From Salvia splendens (taxonomy: Eukaryota > Streptophyta > Magnoliopsida > Lamiales > Lamiaceae): a DNA stretch of 64,000 nucleotides. The position numbers and the translations under genes were made by a program. Of the stretch, positions 24,709-37,506 are shown in pieces (the stretch's first letter is position 1; the number at the start of each line of letters is the position of its first letter). The notes below the pieces were generated by a model. It saw only the letters and a program-made list of their open reading frames with translations, did no database searches and had not been told where the DNA came from. Where the stretch lies: the NCBI RefSeq assembly GCF_004379255.2, contig NC_056046.1:14446001-14510000 (forward strand), written 5' to 3'.

Positions 24709-27076
24709 AAATACTTTGTGTGTGTATTGCGTATGCAGTACAGATATAAATAACGGAGGTATCTAATTTATAACTATTTGAAATTCCAATTATCCACTTC
24801 ACATATGGAATTTGAATTATGGAATCGAGAAATTTGAAATTGTAATTCAATTTTAAATCCAAATATTTTTATGATACAAAATATTGAATTTAGAAATGAA
24901 GAATCCAATTATAATTATACACTGCAATTTGCATGTACCAAATGGAATGTTATTAAAAAAACAAGCCTTTGTGAAAAAAAATGATTTCATGAACTAACTA
25001 AACCATGAAAATTGTTGTGTTTATATATTTTGACCTCTTTCCATTTATTACTTCCACGCGCAAATTGAGGTACTTTCGTGTGATTTTTAGAAATATTTTC
25101 CAATGAAAATTGATTAAATCAGTTAATAAGTATTTAAATAGTAGTAATTCTAAAATACTCCGCCAAATTTATAATGGGCTGGCCCGATAAGGTATGATTA
25201 GCATGAGGCCCAACTAGGTTCACACCCCATGATTAGAGTAGGTTGAGGCTTTGTAAATATATGGGCCCAGTCCACGCTACTTAGTAAACTGGTTGGATTT
25301 GATTTTACAAAATACTTTTTTTTTTATGTTTTGGAATTACTCGTTTATTTTAAATTAAAATGTTATAAATTAAAAATAGTAACAATCGAAGGATTTCAGG
25401 TTCTTTATAAATTTGTTTTTACTATATAGCTCATATACTACAATATTTATTAAATAAATATGTATATATAAATAGGGATGTACCCTAATTTTTCCCTATA
25501 TAACTAATCACAAAACTACCTAAAATGTATCTTTACCTCCAACACATTAAGATTAATCATTTGTTATTTCTGCAGTTTCATAATTCTAGGCATCTACTAA
25601 AACGATTGGTTGGTCAGGAGGTTTAATTGTAATTTTCACTAATTATTATAGTTTAGAATGTTTTTTTTCTTTTTCTCTTTTCGTTTTTAATCCTCCTCTA
25701 CAAGTAAACGGCTTGTGAAATTGATATGGCATCTTTATTGTGATCATGTGAAATTAAAGATAAAGTTGCCTCATAAAGCAGTCATCTCCTCGTGACTATA
25801 ACTCATCATTTGATCTTTTCTCAAGATTTGGACATTATTTTTTTTGTCTCATCATTGTAGCATCACATTAGATATTGAAAATATCTTTCTTTTCTTTATA
25901 ATAGCCAAGTTCATTCATTGCAGGAGAAAACCCGAAAAAGTGAAAGTTCATGGCGAAATTATCTTTTACTATTATAGTACTAGTATATATCCATTTATCA
26001 ATACACGTCAAATATCAAATGCACACACACACACACAAATGAATGCAAAATGTTGTATATATATTGATAGGTAGGTGAGGTTTTATTTTTATTTATTTTT
26101 TGTTTTTTTAAGAATAGTTAGGTGGGGTTCATAAATCACCAAACCCTTTATCGAATTCAACATTGAAATTATGGTGTTATACTAAATGTAGAAACTATTA
26201 GCTTGTTATGAACTCTTAATCAATAAATCAATCAGTCTAGAAGTAATTAGGAACTCGTAATCAATAAAATCAATGTAGGAAAGACTAAACTTTAATCAAA
26301 CAATTTGAATTAGGTGAACCAATGCCATTCATGTTTAATGCGAAATCCATCTCAAGATTTGCCTTATGAAAGATAGTATCACGAGCATTTACTTAAGTCC
26401 AAATTGAGAATTCAAATACTTTAATATTTTTTTCCATTGAGGATTTGACTAGCAAAATATCTAGAATGGTGGCAATTCAACATAAAAAAAGCACAACATA
26501 GCATCAAATGTATGTACATCAAAAGAACAAAACATAAGCTAACAAATACTTGATATAATCAAGTGAACAACAACTCGAGTAATCTTCAAATCCCAACTTA
26601 AAGGATTTGGATACTAGATGATAGAAATTCATGAGTTCTATCATAAACCCAATTGGTGATAGGAGGAGGGGCTCATGAGACTTATATAGTGATTTCAATT
26701 CTCTTTGTACACCGATGTGGTATAGTAGTAATATATTTGTGTACTAGATAGATACGATGGACATCTTGAAGTTGATTTGAATAGGAAACCTTGTGAGCAT
26801 CAAATGTCGGTATTGAGAAAGTTGCAAGAACATGTGATGGTGGATTAGTACAAAAGCGAAGTATTAATCTTCCTGGCTGGATGATGGATTGCCTCTATCT
26901 CTCAACTAATTTGTTCTTATTAGCAATTATATCATGATTAGCCATTAATTATATATATAATCCATCCAACACGTTCAATTTTGTTACTCTAATATGTGGA
27001 TTTAAGCGTCAATTTTGAAGTAATAATAGCAGGAAGAAAGGATAAATCTTGACGAGGATAGTAGTACTAATATGTA
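24709..27076. other. AT-rich intergenic DNA
   Basis: No gene recognised. A short (CA)n run lies near 26021-26036. The open frame near 25.84-26.07 kb shows no domain. Confidence 0.5.
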
Positions 27077-27102
27077 CTCCCTCTCTCCGTCCCACTAATT
27101 TA
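27077..27102. mobile_element. Stowaway-like MITE end, cut by a Harbinger insertion
   Basis: CTCCCTCTCTCCGTCCCACTAATTTA is a typical Stowaway-like terminus. It runs straight into the Harbinger left end. The body resumes after the target duplication at 29056 (TTAGGCCATTTCAATTTTTT), which fits a Harbinger jump into the MITE. The far terminus of the MITE is not clear. Confidence 0.65.
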
Positions 27103-27434
27103 GAGCATCCACAGTGGTGCGGAATTCCCGGCAGAATTCCCCGCGAAATTCTCAAAAACACCTTCTGCCACATCATAAGGAATTCTCACTACACTGCCAC
27201 GTCATAAGGAATTCCCACTGCACAGTGGCAGAATTCCCTGCAGAATTCCCAAAGGAATTCCCTCAATTAAAAAAAATCACAAATTCACAAATTAAATAAT
27301 TTCCGGAAGTAAGAAATTTACGGATTTAAATAGTCGACACAAATAGGGAAAAATATTCCATTAATAAAATAAAAAAAGAAAAGTACATTTCACCAAATTT
27401 AAAAAATACATTTCAATAATGTTTCACCCCCACA

Positions 27435-28748
27435 TCAACGACGACCACTCCGCTGCCATACTTCTTCAATAATATCGTTCTGGAGTTGAACATGGACTTG
27501 TTTTTGGCGCATGTCGGTGAATGCACGGACTCGATCGACATCGTCGTGGGGTATCCCCATGCGGACATTGCCAGTGGCCACGCCGTGGCTTGGACCCGCA
27601 GCATCAGCGTCCTCGTTGGTCCACTCAGTCAGTGCTGGACCTTCATCTTCGACAATCATGTTGTGTATGATAATACATGCGTACATGATGTCGGCGATGC
27701 TGTCAACATACCACAGCCGTGCGGGACCCTTCACTGCCGCCCATCGACCCTGTAGCACTCCGAATTCCCGTTCCACATCCTTGCGCGCTGCCTCCTGACG
27801 TTGCGCAAAGTATATATTCTTTTCATCTACTGGGCACCTGATCGCCTTCATAAAGACGGGCCACATCGGGTATATCTCATCCGCCAAATAATAGCCCATG
27901 TTGTGCTGGTTGCCGTTGGCGACGAAGTTGATGGCCGGACCGAGGCTCATGCACTGGTCGTTGAAAAAGGGCGACTACTGGAGGACATTGATGTCGTTGT
28001 TCGACCCGGCTACTCCAAAATAGGCATGCCAAATCCACAGCCGATAGTCAGCTACCGCTTTAAGGATCATCGTGGGATTCTTGGCCTTGAAACTAGTAGT
28101 GTACATCCATTTCCAGGCAGCGGGGCAGTTCTTCCATTCCCAGTGCATACAATCTATGCTGCCTAACATCCCCGGAAACCCGTGCTGATTCTCGTGCATA
28201 TTCAGCAGAGCCTGACAATCTTCGGGGGTAGGCTTTCGAAGATACCTATCCCCGAAAATCTCTCTAACGCCCTGACAAAAATACTTCAGGCAGTCGCGCG
28301 CAGTCGTCTCGCCGATGTGGAGGTACTCGTCGAACATGTCGGCCGAATCTCCGTATGCCAACTGCCTAAATGTGGCAGTGCACTTCTGAATTGGCGTGTG
28401 GCCGGGTTTACCAGTCGCACGCTCCTGCACCCTAAAATACCCGTATCGACGCTCCAAAGCGTCCTCGATACGCATAAAGAGCAGCCGATGCATCCTAAAC
28501 CGTCGCTGGAATAGGTTCTCCCCAAATCGTGGCTCCGGCGCAAAGTAATCCTCGTACAACCGCTTGTGGGCAGTGAGGTGATCCCGGGAGACTATAGTTC
28601 GACGATGGATGGGTCGAGGCACCGCAGGCGCCGCGGCCGCTTGTTCCTTCCTCTCAGCAGCCTCCCGCACACGTGCGTGTATCATCCGCATCATGTGTTC
28701 ATAATGCCCACCACCACCACCACCACTACCACTACCACTACCGGCCAT
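27435..28748 (-). pseudogene. Harbinger (HARBI1-like) transposase, one nonsense codon
   Basis: A 437-codon frame from MAGSGSGSGGGG at 28748 to SGRR at 27435, broken only by a TAG at 27975-27977, directly after GSNNDINVLQ. A single TCG-to-TAG change explains it. Blocks: helix-turn-helix-like QKCTATFRQLAYG, first catalytic Asp in GSIDCMHWEWKNCP, WIWHAYFGVAGSNND, second Asp in LADEIYP, Glu in ARKDVEREFGVLQGRW, C-terminal YACIIIHNMIVEDEGP. Otherwise it looks recently active. The enzyme would cut at element ends in the nucleus; the stop removes the second and third catalytic residues. Confidence 0.93.
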
Positions 28749-28850
28749 TATGAATATATAAAAGAAATTTAGAGAGAGAGAAACTTGTTAATACAAGTGG
28801 TGCGAATGAAATGAAGTTCAACGGGATGTATATATAGGAACCGAAAAAAA
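28749..28850 (-). promoter_or_regulatory. TATA box and 5' leader of the transposase element
   Basis: On the minus strand, CTATATATAC (about 28828-28837) is followed by a leader containing GAACTTCATTTCATT and GCACCACTTGTATTAAC, ending at the ATG at 28748. It aligns base for base with the leader of the ORF1 element at 18230-18319. Confidence 0.82.
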
Positions 28851-29058
28851 AACATTTAATGCATTAAACAGGAATTCCGTGGGCGTCAACGCAATGGCGG
28901 AAGTCCGCGCGGAATTCCGCCGATGGCCGCGGAACTGCGAATTCCTTCGCAGAATTCCGTATCCGTGGAAGGGGACGCGCAATGGCGGACGTCTGCCACG
29001 GAATTCCCGCACTCCGGTGGGAATTCTGCGTGGACGTCCGCCATTGCGGATGCTCTTA

Positions 29059-30204
29059 GGCCATTTCAATTTTTTACACATTTCAAAAATATACTGGTCC
29101 CCTTTCCGAGCCATTAATATGTGTGCGTGTGTGTGTGACACGATGCCGATATATGGAATATACTCCGTAATATTTGCGGTTAAACCGTTAAAAGGCATTG
29201 GTGGATTAATTATAGAATATAAATTTGTAATATAGCTTGCTTTGGATTATAAATGTATAATCACAAAAAAATGAAGCATTGATTTAATGTAAAATGACAT
29301 TTTCTCTTTAAATTTGTACATACTTTTTTGGTGTGGATAGTGACAGAAAACCTCATAAAGGGAGAGTGGGCAGAGTTCACGTGGGATTCATATGCTAAAT
29401 CACAACGATGCTCTTTAAAGCCAAGATAACAAATAAATCTCCACCCATCAAACACACACCCTTTTCCCCTTTGTCCTCTTATTTTTTCTAACGCCATATG
29501 TCCAATTATTGGTATGGAAATAAGCCAACAATTAACAATGTGGTCATAATTAACGAGGATGACGTTGGTCTTTAAAGGGTTCGATCGTAACAGACTCTCT
29601 TATTGTCACCGCATCAGTTGTGCAAAGTAATAAATAAGAGGTTTATTGACGAAATGAACTCTTTCTTTTAATTGATTGAGTTTTACTAAATATAACAAAA
29701 ACTCGTCACTAAGGCTTCTTATCATAGTCAAATGCAATAAAAAAAACCACACAATATTTACATCAATTTGCATTGTTTTAAAAACCACAACATTTATATC
29801 TATATCGAAAGCTAGGCTGGAAAAGATGGTCATGCGTTATTTGTTATTCTAATCAAAGGTATAGTTAACCTTATGATTTAATTTAATAGCAAAGTGTAAA
29901 ATAAACACATTAGTTATAAATACTACTAGTAAGTTCATATAGTACTATATAAATAAATGGGTCGACAAAAATATACGTAGGGAAGGAAGGTTAGAGTAGA
30001 AGTTATGCTATAGAAACAAAGAGGGCGGTTTTAGCCAATAGTAAAATAGTGTATGGATGTCTTGGCTCATTTGATAAGGTACCCAGTTTTCATCTTTAGG
30101 TACCACACATCCACCAATGTTTCTTGTAACAAAAGTTTTGGGTTAAAGTTAATAAAACAATACTTATCAAATAAATATTTCACATGCATTAGGTGGACCA
30201 TATG
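29059..30204. other. AT-rich intergenic DNA
   Basis: No gene recognised. A short (GT)n run lies near 29120-29138. The first part may be the remainder of the Stowaway-like MITE split at 27102. Confidence 0.45.
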
Positions 30205-30404
30205 CAGGGGCGGACGCAGAAATAAGCATTAATAAGGGCTATATTTTCAAAATATTATTTGAAAACAATTTTCTATGTGATTTAAATTACTAACAAGGGC
30301 TTTAATTATTTGAAAAAATTATAAAACTTTATAAAAGAAAAAATAAAAAATATAAATTCATTAGGGGCTAAAGCCCTACCCTCTCTCCACATGTGTCCAC
30401 CTTG
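30205..30404. mobile_element. hAT-type MITE
   Basis: A 200 bp element flanked by the 8-bp direct repeat ACCATATG (30197-30204 and 30405-30412), the hAT target length. The ends are inverted: left CAGGGGCGGACGCAGA, right (reverse complement) CAAGGTGGACACATGTG. AT-rich interior with no ORF. Confidence 0.85.
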
Positions 30405-30748
30405 ACCATATGTACTCAATGAATGTAATTTTTTTAAACTTTTAATATACATTGGAGGCCTTTGTATAGTAGTAAGTAATAAATTTAGGGATGCATTGGA
30501 ATAATCAAATTACTAACAAGGGCTTTAATATAATTATATGTATAAATTATGAAAAAATTATAAAACTTTATAAAAGAAAAAATAAAAAATATAAATTCAT
30601 TAGGGGCTAAAGCCCTACCCTCTCTCCACATGTGTCCGCCTTGACCATATGTACTCAATGAATGTAATTTTTTTAAACTTTTAATATACATTGGAGGCCT
30701 TTGTATAGTAGTAAGTAATAAATTTAGGGATGCATTGGAATAATCAAA
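30285..30748. repeat. Tandem duplication including the hAT MITE right half
   Basis: Two direct copies, about 30285-30507 and 30508-30748. Each contains the right part of the hAT MITE, its ACCATATG target copy and about 95 bases of flank (TACATTGGAGGCCTTTGTAT). The copies differ by a few bases and a short insert near 30530. The duplication followed the MITE insertion. Confidence 0.88.
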
Positions 30749-31388
30749 TCTTAATATAAAACTAATAATCAATATTAATCATTGATTTTGAATATCTAAT
30801 AGATATAAATAAGACACTACATAGCAATATAGTATAAATATTACTGAAAGACATAAGAATAATTACTTAATATATTAAAGTTTTGTTTATGCTATATGTT
30901 AGATTTTCCTTTCCCTTTATTCAGATATGCTATATTTTTGTCCAATCTGATTTGATTATCTTAATTAATTCGATTCTATCCCTGTCATATTATAATATAG
31001 ATATAATTTGACTCATTGACTGTATGATGTAAATCTGTACGTGCTTAATTAAAACGATTTTATTTCCATTATAAGTATTAATATATGATAGAAATATGTT
31101 TGTCATACGATAAATATAGGAGTACTCCATTACTCAATGATGAAAAATAGCTTGTTATAGGATAAATATAGTATTGTTGTCTGATGAAAATCTATTTGAT
31201 GCATGATGAATGACGAGGGTCAACCTTTTGCATCAAACCATTTGGTGTGGTCATGACTTTTAGAAAATTTAACGAAAAAATAAACTAAGTTACGTTGTGG
31301 AAGGATACAATAATAAGCAAAGAAAATACTAGATACTTATAATAAACGTATAAAATAATAATAAAATTTATTTGAAAAATAGGTATTA
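30749..31388. other. AT-rich intergenic DNA
   Basis: No gene or element recognised. Confidence 0.5.
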
Positions 31389-31606
31389 ATCCCTCCGTCC
31401 CACAAAGTTAGTCTCAGTTTGACTCGACGCGGATTTTAAGAATTGTTTGACTTTGTATTAAATGGAGGTGTGTAGTCGAATAGGGTCCTACGTTGAGGAA
31501 ATTGAAAGGTGTATTTAATGCCTATTTTTGATAGATTTCAAGTGGGATAAACTTTGTGGGACATACGAAAATGATAAAATAAGACAAACTTTATGAGACG
31601 AGGGAG
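31389..31606. mobile_element. Stowaway-like MITE
   Basis: The left end has CCCTCCGTCCCACAAAGTTA; the right end (reverse complement) has CTCCCTCGTCTCATAAAGTT. About 218 bp, flanked by TA on the left; the right-hand TA has decayed. Confidence 0.75.
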
Positions 31607-32358
31607 TGCTATATTAAGTTATAAAGTTATTTTATAATTAAATATAGCTAATCTAATTATGTAGTGTATTAATTAATATTGTCGTAATCAAGTCATAATA
31701 TAAATCAATGACTTTTTTTTCCCCTAAAATGGTAGTGTTACAAAATCTCCAAAATTGTGGAGTATAGAATAACTAATTATAAAATTATTTCTTAAAAATA
31801 AAACTAAATTAGGAGTTATTATGCATATACAGAGTATAAATTATGTAAATTTATCTTTTTTCTCATTTTATTAGGATTTTGCATTATTAATAATGATACT
31901 TCATTTTTTTATCCCGCTATTTCTGAACCGCGTGCACCTCTAATTAATGATATTTCATTTTTTTAAAGAAAAATAAATATAAATTTAAAGATTATGTCTA
32001 ATGTCATAAATTTTAGATTAGCATCTACTTAAAGGTCGTGTTATAATAATTCAGAATCTAAAATATGTCTTTAACTAATCATTACTCATTACATAAAACA
32101 CAATTTTTTTGAATTTAGCAAGATCACCTTATTCTCAAAAACATAAAGCAAAATAAAAAACAAAAATGGGAAATGGTTCGTCGTCATCGACAGCAAGAAA
32201 AGACAACCTATAAATGCTAGAAAACAAAAGGTTATCGCCTCATACAAGCTTCATCTTCATTTTTTCTCTCCCTCCCAAAAAAGTAAACAATAAAAACAAC
32301 ATTATAACACTGGTCCATACTCATACATCTACATAAACGCAAAAGCTCCCAAACAAAT

Positions 32359-32403
<45 letters not shown>

Positions 32404-32659
32404 CCAACAGCCAGCCAACCTATACAGTTCTTTTATGGAGTTATGCTCAACAATGAACACACGATGAAGAGACCTAAATCTCTCCACTGACTCTGCTTCA
32501 CCACCGCGCTTCTTTTTTTTCTTCTTCGTCTTCTCTGTTCCGGTCTCTTAAGCTCCAAATCTCTAATTAGGCATTTCCAATTTCTCACCGCACTAACGGA
32601 ATTAGGTCTAAATAATCCCCCATTTCCGGCGTAATGCGGAGGTAGAAAAGGTAGTAGAT
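31607..32659 (+). promoter_or_regulatory. Upstream region and leader of the NT-C2 gene, with (CT)n
   Basis: AT-rich upstream DNA, then a pyrimidine-rich leader with a (CT)n run (32362-32400) about 260 bases before the start codon. CT-rich leaders are common near plant transcription starts. Promoter role inferred. Confidence 0.45.
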
Positions 32660-35600
32660 ATGTTCAAGCCGGTGCGATGGTGGAGCGACAAGAACAGAAT
32701 CAAAGCTGTTTTCAAGCTGCAGTTTCATGCATCTCAGGTACTCCATATATATTTACAAAGACTCGATTTTTATGTCCCTTTTTTGGGTTTTGTGATAACA
32801 TATTGAAGCATTCTTCAATGACTGAACATGTTTGGTGTGGATAGAATTAGAAAGAAACACAATGCAGTTATAATTATGTATCACATTATCTAGTTTAAGA
32901 TTAGCATTTCCTAAAAACGGTATAGAGAGAGGGGGGGAGAATTAAGCATTGTGTGAAATTGATCAGGTGACACAGGCTGGAGGGGATGGATTGATGGTAT
33001 CCGTTGTTCCCGGTGACACCGGAAAGCCCTCTTCTAAATCGGACAAGGCAGCAGTTCGAGATGGGGGCTGTGTGTGGGAGAATCCAGTCTATGAAACTGT
33101 CAAGTTCAATCGGGATCCGAAATCTGGCAGGATTCAGCAAAAGACATATTACTTCATCTTAGCCACGGTACTGTAGCTTGCTCAGGAAGATGGCATTTGT
33201 TGTGTTTCTTTGCTTTTGTTGAGATGATTGATTCGTTGCTGAGACTGTGCTTTCTTGATGTTTTTCGTAGGGTTCATCGAGGACAGGAGCTGTGGGAGAG
33301 GCTTCCATTGATCTTTCGAGTTATGCTGAGGCAAGCAAGCCCTCCGTAGCGTCTATCCCACTCAAGAACTCAAATTGTGAAGCCGTGCTTCATGTGAGTT
33401 CCCCTTTTAATCGAGCATTCGTGTAATACTTGAATTGCATTTTCTATGAGTTGGTTGAGGGATCCTTTTCCTTCCCTTTTTTTAGGTTGTGTTTTCTTGA
33501 CTGATTGCTGATCTGTTAAAGATGTCTCAACAGGTATCTATCCAGAGGGTTCATGATCAAAGGTAGTGATGAATACTGTTCTTTATGTTCTAGTTTCATG
33601 TATTGATGCTCGTATATATTCGAGAATAGTACTTGATTTACTGACTCTTTCCACAGGGAGATTGAAGAGAATGAGATTGCAAGTTTGCATTCTCAGGATC
33701 GTGATGTTGATGGAACAGTCGGAAGCAATTTCGTTGAAGTAATCTCATGTTCTCTACAACTACTTCCTTTCAGGGCATTTGCTTTGGGTGGTACATATCT
33801 TAGACTGATATGAATACCATAATGGGATTGAGCAATTTTGAAGTTGTTTGATCATTCAAATACTCAATCCTATGAGTGTTTTCAATCTAATATATTGCCC
33901 AAAGTGAAATTGTTTAGTGATGAGTACTGGTGTAGAGTAATTCTCTTGATGTTCTTGTTTAACAGGATGCACCATCTAGTAAGGCTGAATTTGAGACAAC
34001 ACTTAGGGCTTCTAGTGGATCGGACATCACCCTGTCGAGCTCTGGGAGCAGCTCTGGGCTAGAAACACCTTGGGAGATGCAGATGAAGACCGAGCCTGTT
34101 GAGTACTTATCGTCTTCGACAAATTTGGGGCCAAAATCTGACACGCCCTCCCCAGTGCATAAAGAGCACCGGAGGTCGTGGGAGTGGGTGAGGGACTCTG
34201 CCCCCAATGACTCTCCAACCACCTTAAAGGAAACTTTTCTAGATGAGGAGGCTCCGGATGTTCTGATCGAGAAGCTGAAAGCCGAAGTTGCTGTGCTGTC
34301 GAGACATGCTGACATGTCCGAGTTAGAGCTGCAAGCGCTACGGAAGCAGATTGGGAAAGAGAGCAAAAGAGGGCAGGATCACTGGAGAGAAGTTGTTTGC
34401 TTGAAACAAGAAAGAGATGCTTTCAAGGAAGAATGTGAGCGGCTACGAGGCAAAACTAAGGGTAATTTCCTCTTTGATGGAGTGGATTCGCAGACAGTTG
34501 TTGATGAACTCAGGCAAGAACTGAGTTACGCTAAAGAGTTGAACACGAACCTTCTTGTTCAGCTCCAGAAGACTCAAGAGTCGAACTCTGAACTGATTCT
34601 TGCAGTGAGAGACCTTGAGGAAATGCTGGAGGAGAAAAATAAGGAGATGGATGGAGAATCAAGACAATTGGCAGTCATTTGTCAGCTCAACAACACCGAT
34701 GATGATGAGGATGATGAGGATCAGAAGGCGCTGGAGGATATTGTGAAACAGCATGGTGAAGTTGAGGGAACGTCTCTTCTAGAACAAGAAATTACCGAGC
34801 TCCGAAATGAAATAGAGTTCTACAAGAGGGATAAAGACGAGCTGGAAATGCAGATGGAGCAGCTAGCCCTTGATTATGAGGTCATGAAGCAGGCTAATCA
34901 CGACATGACATGTAGGCTCGAGCAGAGCCAGATCCACGAGCAGCTCAAGATGCAGTACGAATGCTCGTCTCCTGACACCAATGCTGATGAACTCGGGGCC
35001 TGCATTGAGAATCTGGAGCACGAATTGCAGAGTCGTACGAAGGAGTATGAATCCTCACTTGTCAGAATAAGTGAACTTCAAGGCCATGTTTCAAGCCTAG
35101 AGAAGGAAGTTGAGAAGAGAGCACGTGGTTTTGAAGCTGATGTGGAAGCCCTCACACGCTCCAAAGTCGAGCAGGAGAAGAGAGCAATAAGGGCTGAGGA
35201 AACACTGAAGCAGATGAGGTGGAAAAATGCCAATGCAGCAGAGCGGCTGCAGGATGAGTTCAGGAAGCTTTCTGTGCAGATGGCATCGACATTTGAGGCC
35301 AATGAGAAGTTGGCCACCAAGGCTCTGGCGGAGGCAAATGAGCTCCGTGTGGACAAGGCTCGTCTTGAGGAAACACTCCGTAGGATTTCTGAAGAGCACC
35401 AGTCAGTTGAAGGAAATTATGAGGCTCGATTGCTAGAAGTTACAGTCCAAGTTACCACGATGAGCAACCAAATAGAGAAGCTGCAATCAGATATACATGA
35501 CCGAGGCATTCAGCTGGAACGCCACAGAGAGATTGCTGGAAAAACGGAGAGACTCCTCTCGAATGAAATCTCAATGCTCAAAGAGGAGATTAAAGAACAG

Positions 35601-36714
35601 ATTGCCAAGAACAAGATTCTGTTAGAGGAGAAGGGGAGTATGAAAGATGTGGTGCACGAGCTTGAGAGAATGAAAATTTCGATTAAGGAAATGGAGTTGG
35701 TTGTGGAGCAAGGGAACGACGAAAAGGTTGAACTCGAGAGCAAAGTCATGGTTATGAAGATGGAGGCTGAAGAGTTGGATAAAGAATTGAACAGACTGAG
35801 GTCTCTAGTGAAAGAAAAAGAACAAACAACAGGGAATCTGCAGTCGGAGCTGGATTCTCTTCGAGCTCAATGTATGGAATTGAAAGATTCTCTATCAGTT
35901 AATGAGGTGGAGAAAGAGGGTTTGAGGAAGCAAGTTTTGCAGTTGAGAAGTGAGCTCAAGAAGAAGGAAGATGCATACAAAATCATAGAGAGGAAAACTA
36001 GGGATGGCAGTGGTAGAACAACAGCTGCTGATGCAGTAAAATCTGGTCCAAAGACGAGCAAGCCCGTTTCTCGTGGATCCAAGGAGGCTTCAAATCTGAA
36101 GGAGAAAATAAAGTTGCTTGAGGTAAGTAAGTCTGCACTTGTTATGAGTTTTAGCAGACTATTGAATGTATTCATATGTATATACTGATTTCCATTACTG
36201 TTTTCAACAGTGTGAAATCAATTTGAAGGAGACTTCTCTTGAAAAATCAGCTCATGCATTTTCGGAGAAAGAAAAGATTCTTCACAAAAAAATTGAAGAG
36301 TTGGAGGAAAGACTGAATGTAAAAGAAGTTGAAAAGGTTGGTTAAGTTAGTTGCACGTCGTTTGTTTACCCAGCAAATGATCTCTCTTCGAACTTTTGTT
36401 TCACAACAATTTCAATAATGAATTATGCTGCAATGCAGCCACTTTTGGAGGATCAAGCTTCCAAGGGTAGATTGAACGGAGAAGCAGCAGGCAACGGCTT
36501 ATCAGACATTGAAGAACTGAAAAACGAAATGGGATTAGTAATGGAAAGAAACAAATCAATGGAAAAGGAATTGAAGGAGATGCACGAGAGGTATTCGGAC
36601 ATGAGCCTCAAGTTTGCAGAAGTTGAGGGTGAAAGACAACAGCTTGTAATGAAACTTCGCAATCTAAAGAACATGTCTCCTTCGAAAAATATGTTTGCTC
36701 CAGTTAACTGGTAA
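32660..36714 (+). CDS. NT-C2 (EEIG1/EHBP1-type) coiled-coil protein, myosin-heavy-chain-related
   Basis: Exons: 32660-32737, 32967-33167, 33271-33393, 33534-33562, 33657-33738, 33966-36122, 36211-36336 and 36439-36714. GT/AG borders, one frame of 3072 nt (1023 aa). Residues about 1-150 form the N-terminal C2 domain: it starts MFKPVRWWSDKNRIKAVFKL, with GGCVWENPVYETVKF and YYFILATGSSRTG inside. A Ser-rich linker follows (SGSDITLSSSGSSSG), then about 750 residues of heptad-rich coiled coil from VLIEKLKAEVAVL onward. The C-terminus has a second coil and ends SPSKNMFAPVNW. Plant members are annotated as myosin-heavy-chain-related or EEIG1/EHBP1 N-terminal domain proteins. A membrane-tethering or organelle-positioning role is plausible but not shown here. 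Confidence 0.93.
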
Positions 36715-37506
36715 GGATGTTTAGTGTGACTATTTCATACTCAAAAACTTGTAAATTGTGAAAATTTGTTGTTGGTTCATTAGAAATAAGATGTAACATA
36801 CATTTCAAGATTGATCTATACCTTGTAGAGGATGCATTCAGACACAATTCTTTCATTCTATTTTTCTTGTCTTGTAGTATTATATAGCCTGAATGTTGGT
36901 TTATAGCTATTGAATTTGGAGTAATTCTTTTGGGTTAAAAGTCGATTGTTGCATATCACGATTAATTTTGGTCAAAATAGTTGTAATGTTTTGCACAAAT
37001 CAAACATAAATAAAGAAGATATATTGAAGATAAAAGCTACTTTTAACCTTTGAATTAATGATTCATTAATAAGAAAATCAATGAAAGAGATGAAATTGGT
37101 AGCTGCACTAGTTAAGGTTTGGTTTAAGATTTACAATTATGCATCAGCAAAACTGTATCTGTTATGCATCTCTAAATTCAACTTGTAACAATTTATGGTA
37201 TTATCTCTTCCAAAATCAAATAACCAAAAACTAAAATTTGAATCCACATGTTAAATAAACGCAAATTTTTGTATTATTTCTACAAAATCAAACCATATTG
37301 CCCTCGTGAAAATAACATGTAACAGAAGATGGAATGGAGCTATCCTTCGAAGTCTGTCACCTAATATTATAATTTCATATAAGGTTTTCTGTCAAATACA
37401 CAACTACTACTCAACCAAATAAAGTTAGAGATGTAGGATTGTAATTTACTACTCAAGTCCGAAATGCTTTATGTGCAAAGAGAGAAGCACGGCAAGATAG
37501 ACTTAC
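36715..37506. other. Intergenic, NT-C2 gene 3' UTR side
   Basis: The first part is likely the 3' UTR of the + strand gene. The rest is AT-rich with no domain. Confidence 0.5.

Larger units (their letters stand above)
27103..29055 (-). mobile_element. PIF/Harbinger element, transposase-only
   Basis: A 1.95 kb element flanked by TTA (27100-27102 and 29056-29058). The inverted ends are GAGCATCCACAGTGG (left) and GAGCATCCGCAATGG (right, reverse complement). Next to the left end are repeated CCACGTCATAAGG-type motifs; next to the right end are GC-rich repeats of GCGGACGTCC and GGAATTCC. It contains one gene, a transposase on the minus strand, with a single nonsense codon. It has no ORF1. Confidence 0.93.

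Noticed and set aside
32362..32400. (CT)n as a possible satellite or array
   Set aside because: A simple microsatellite in a plant leader; no spaced repeat units.
35078..35749. Antisense frames inside the NT-C2 gene
   Set aside because: Mirror readings of heptad-rich coiled-coil codons.
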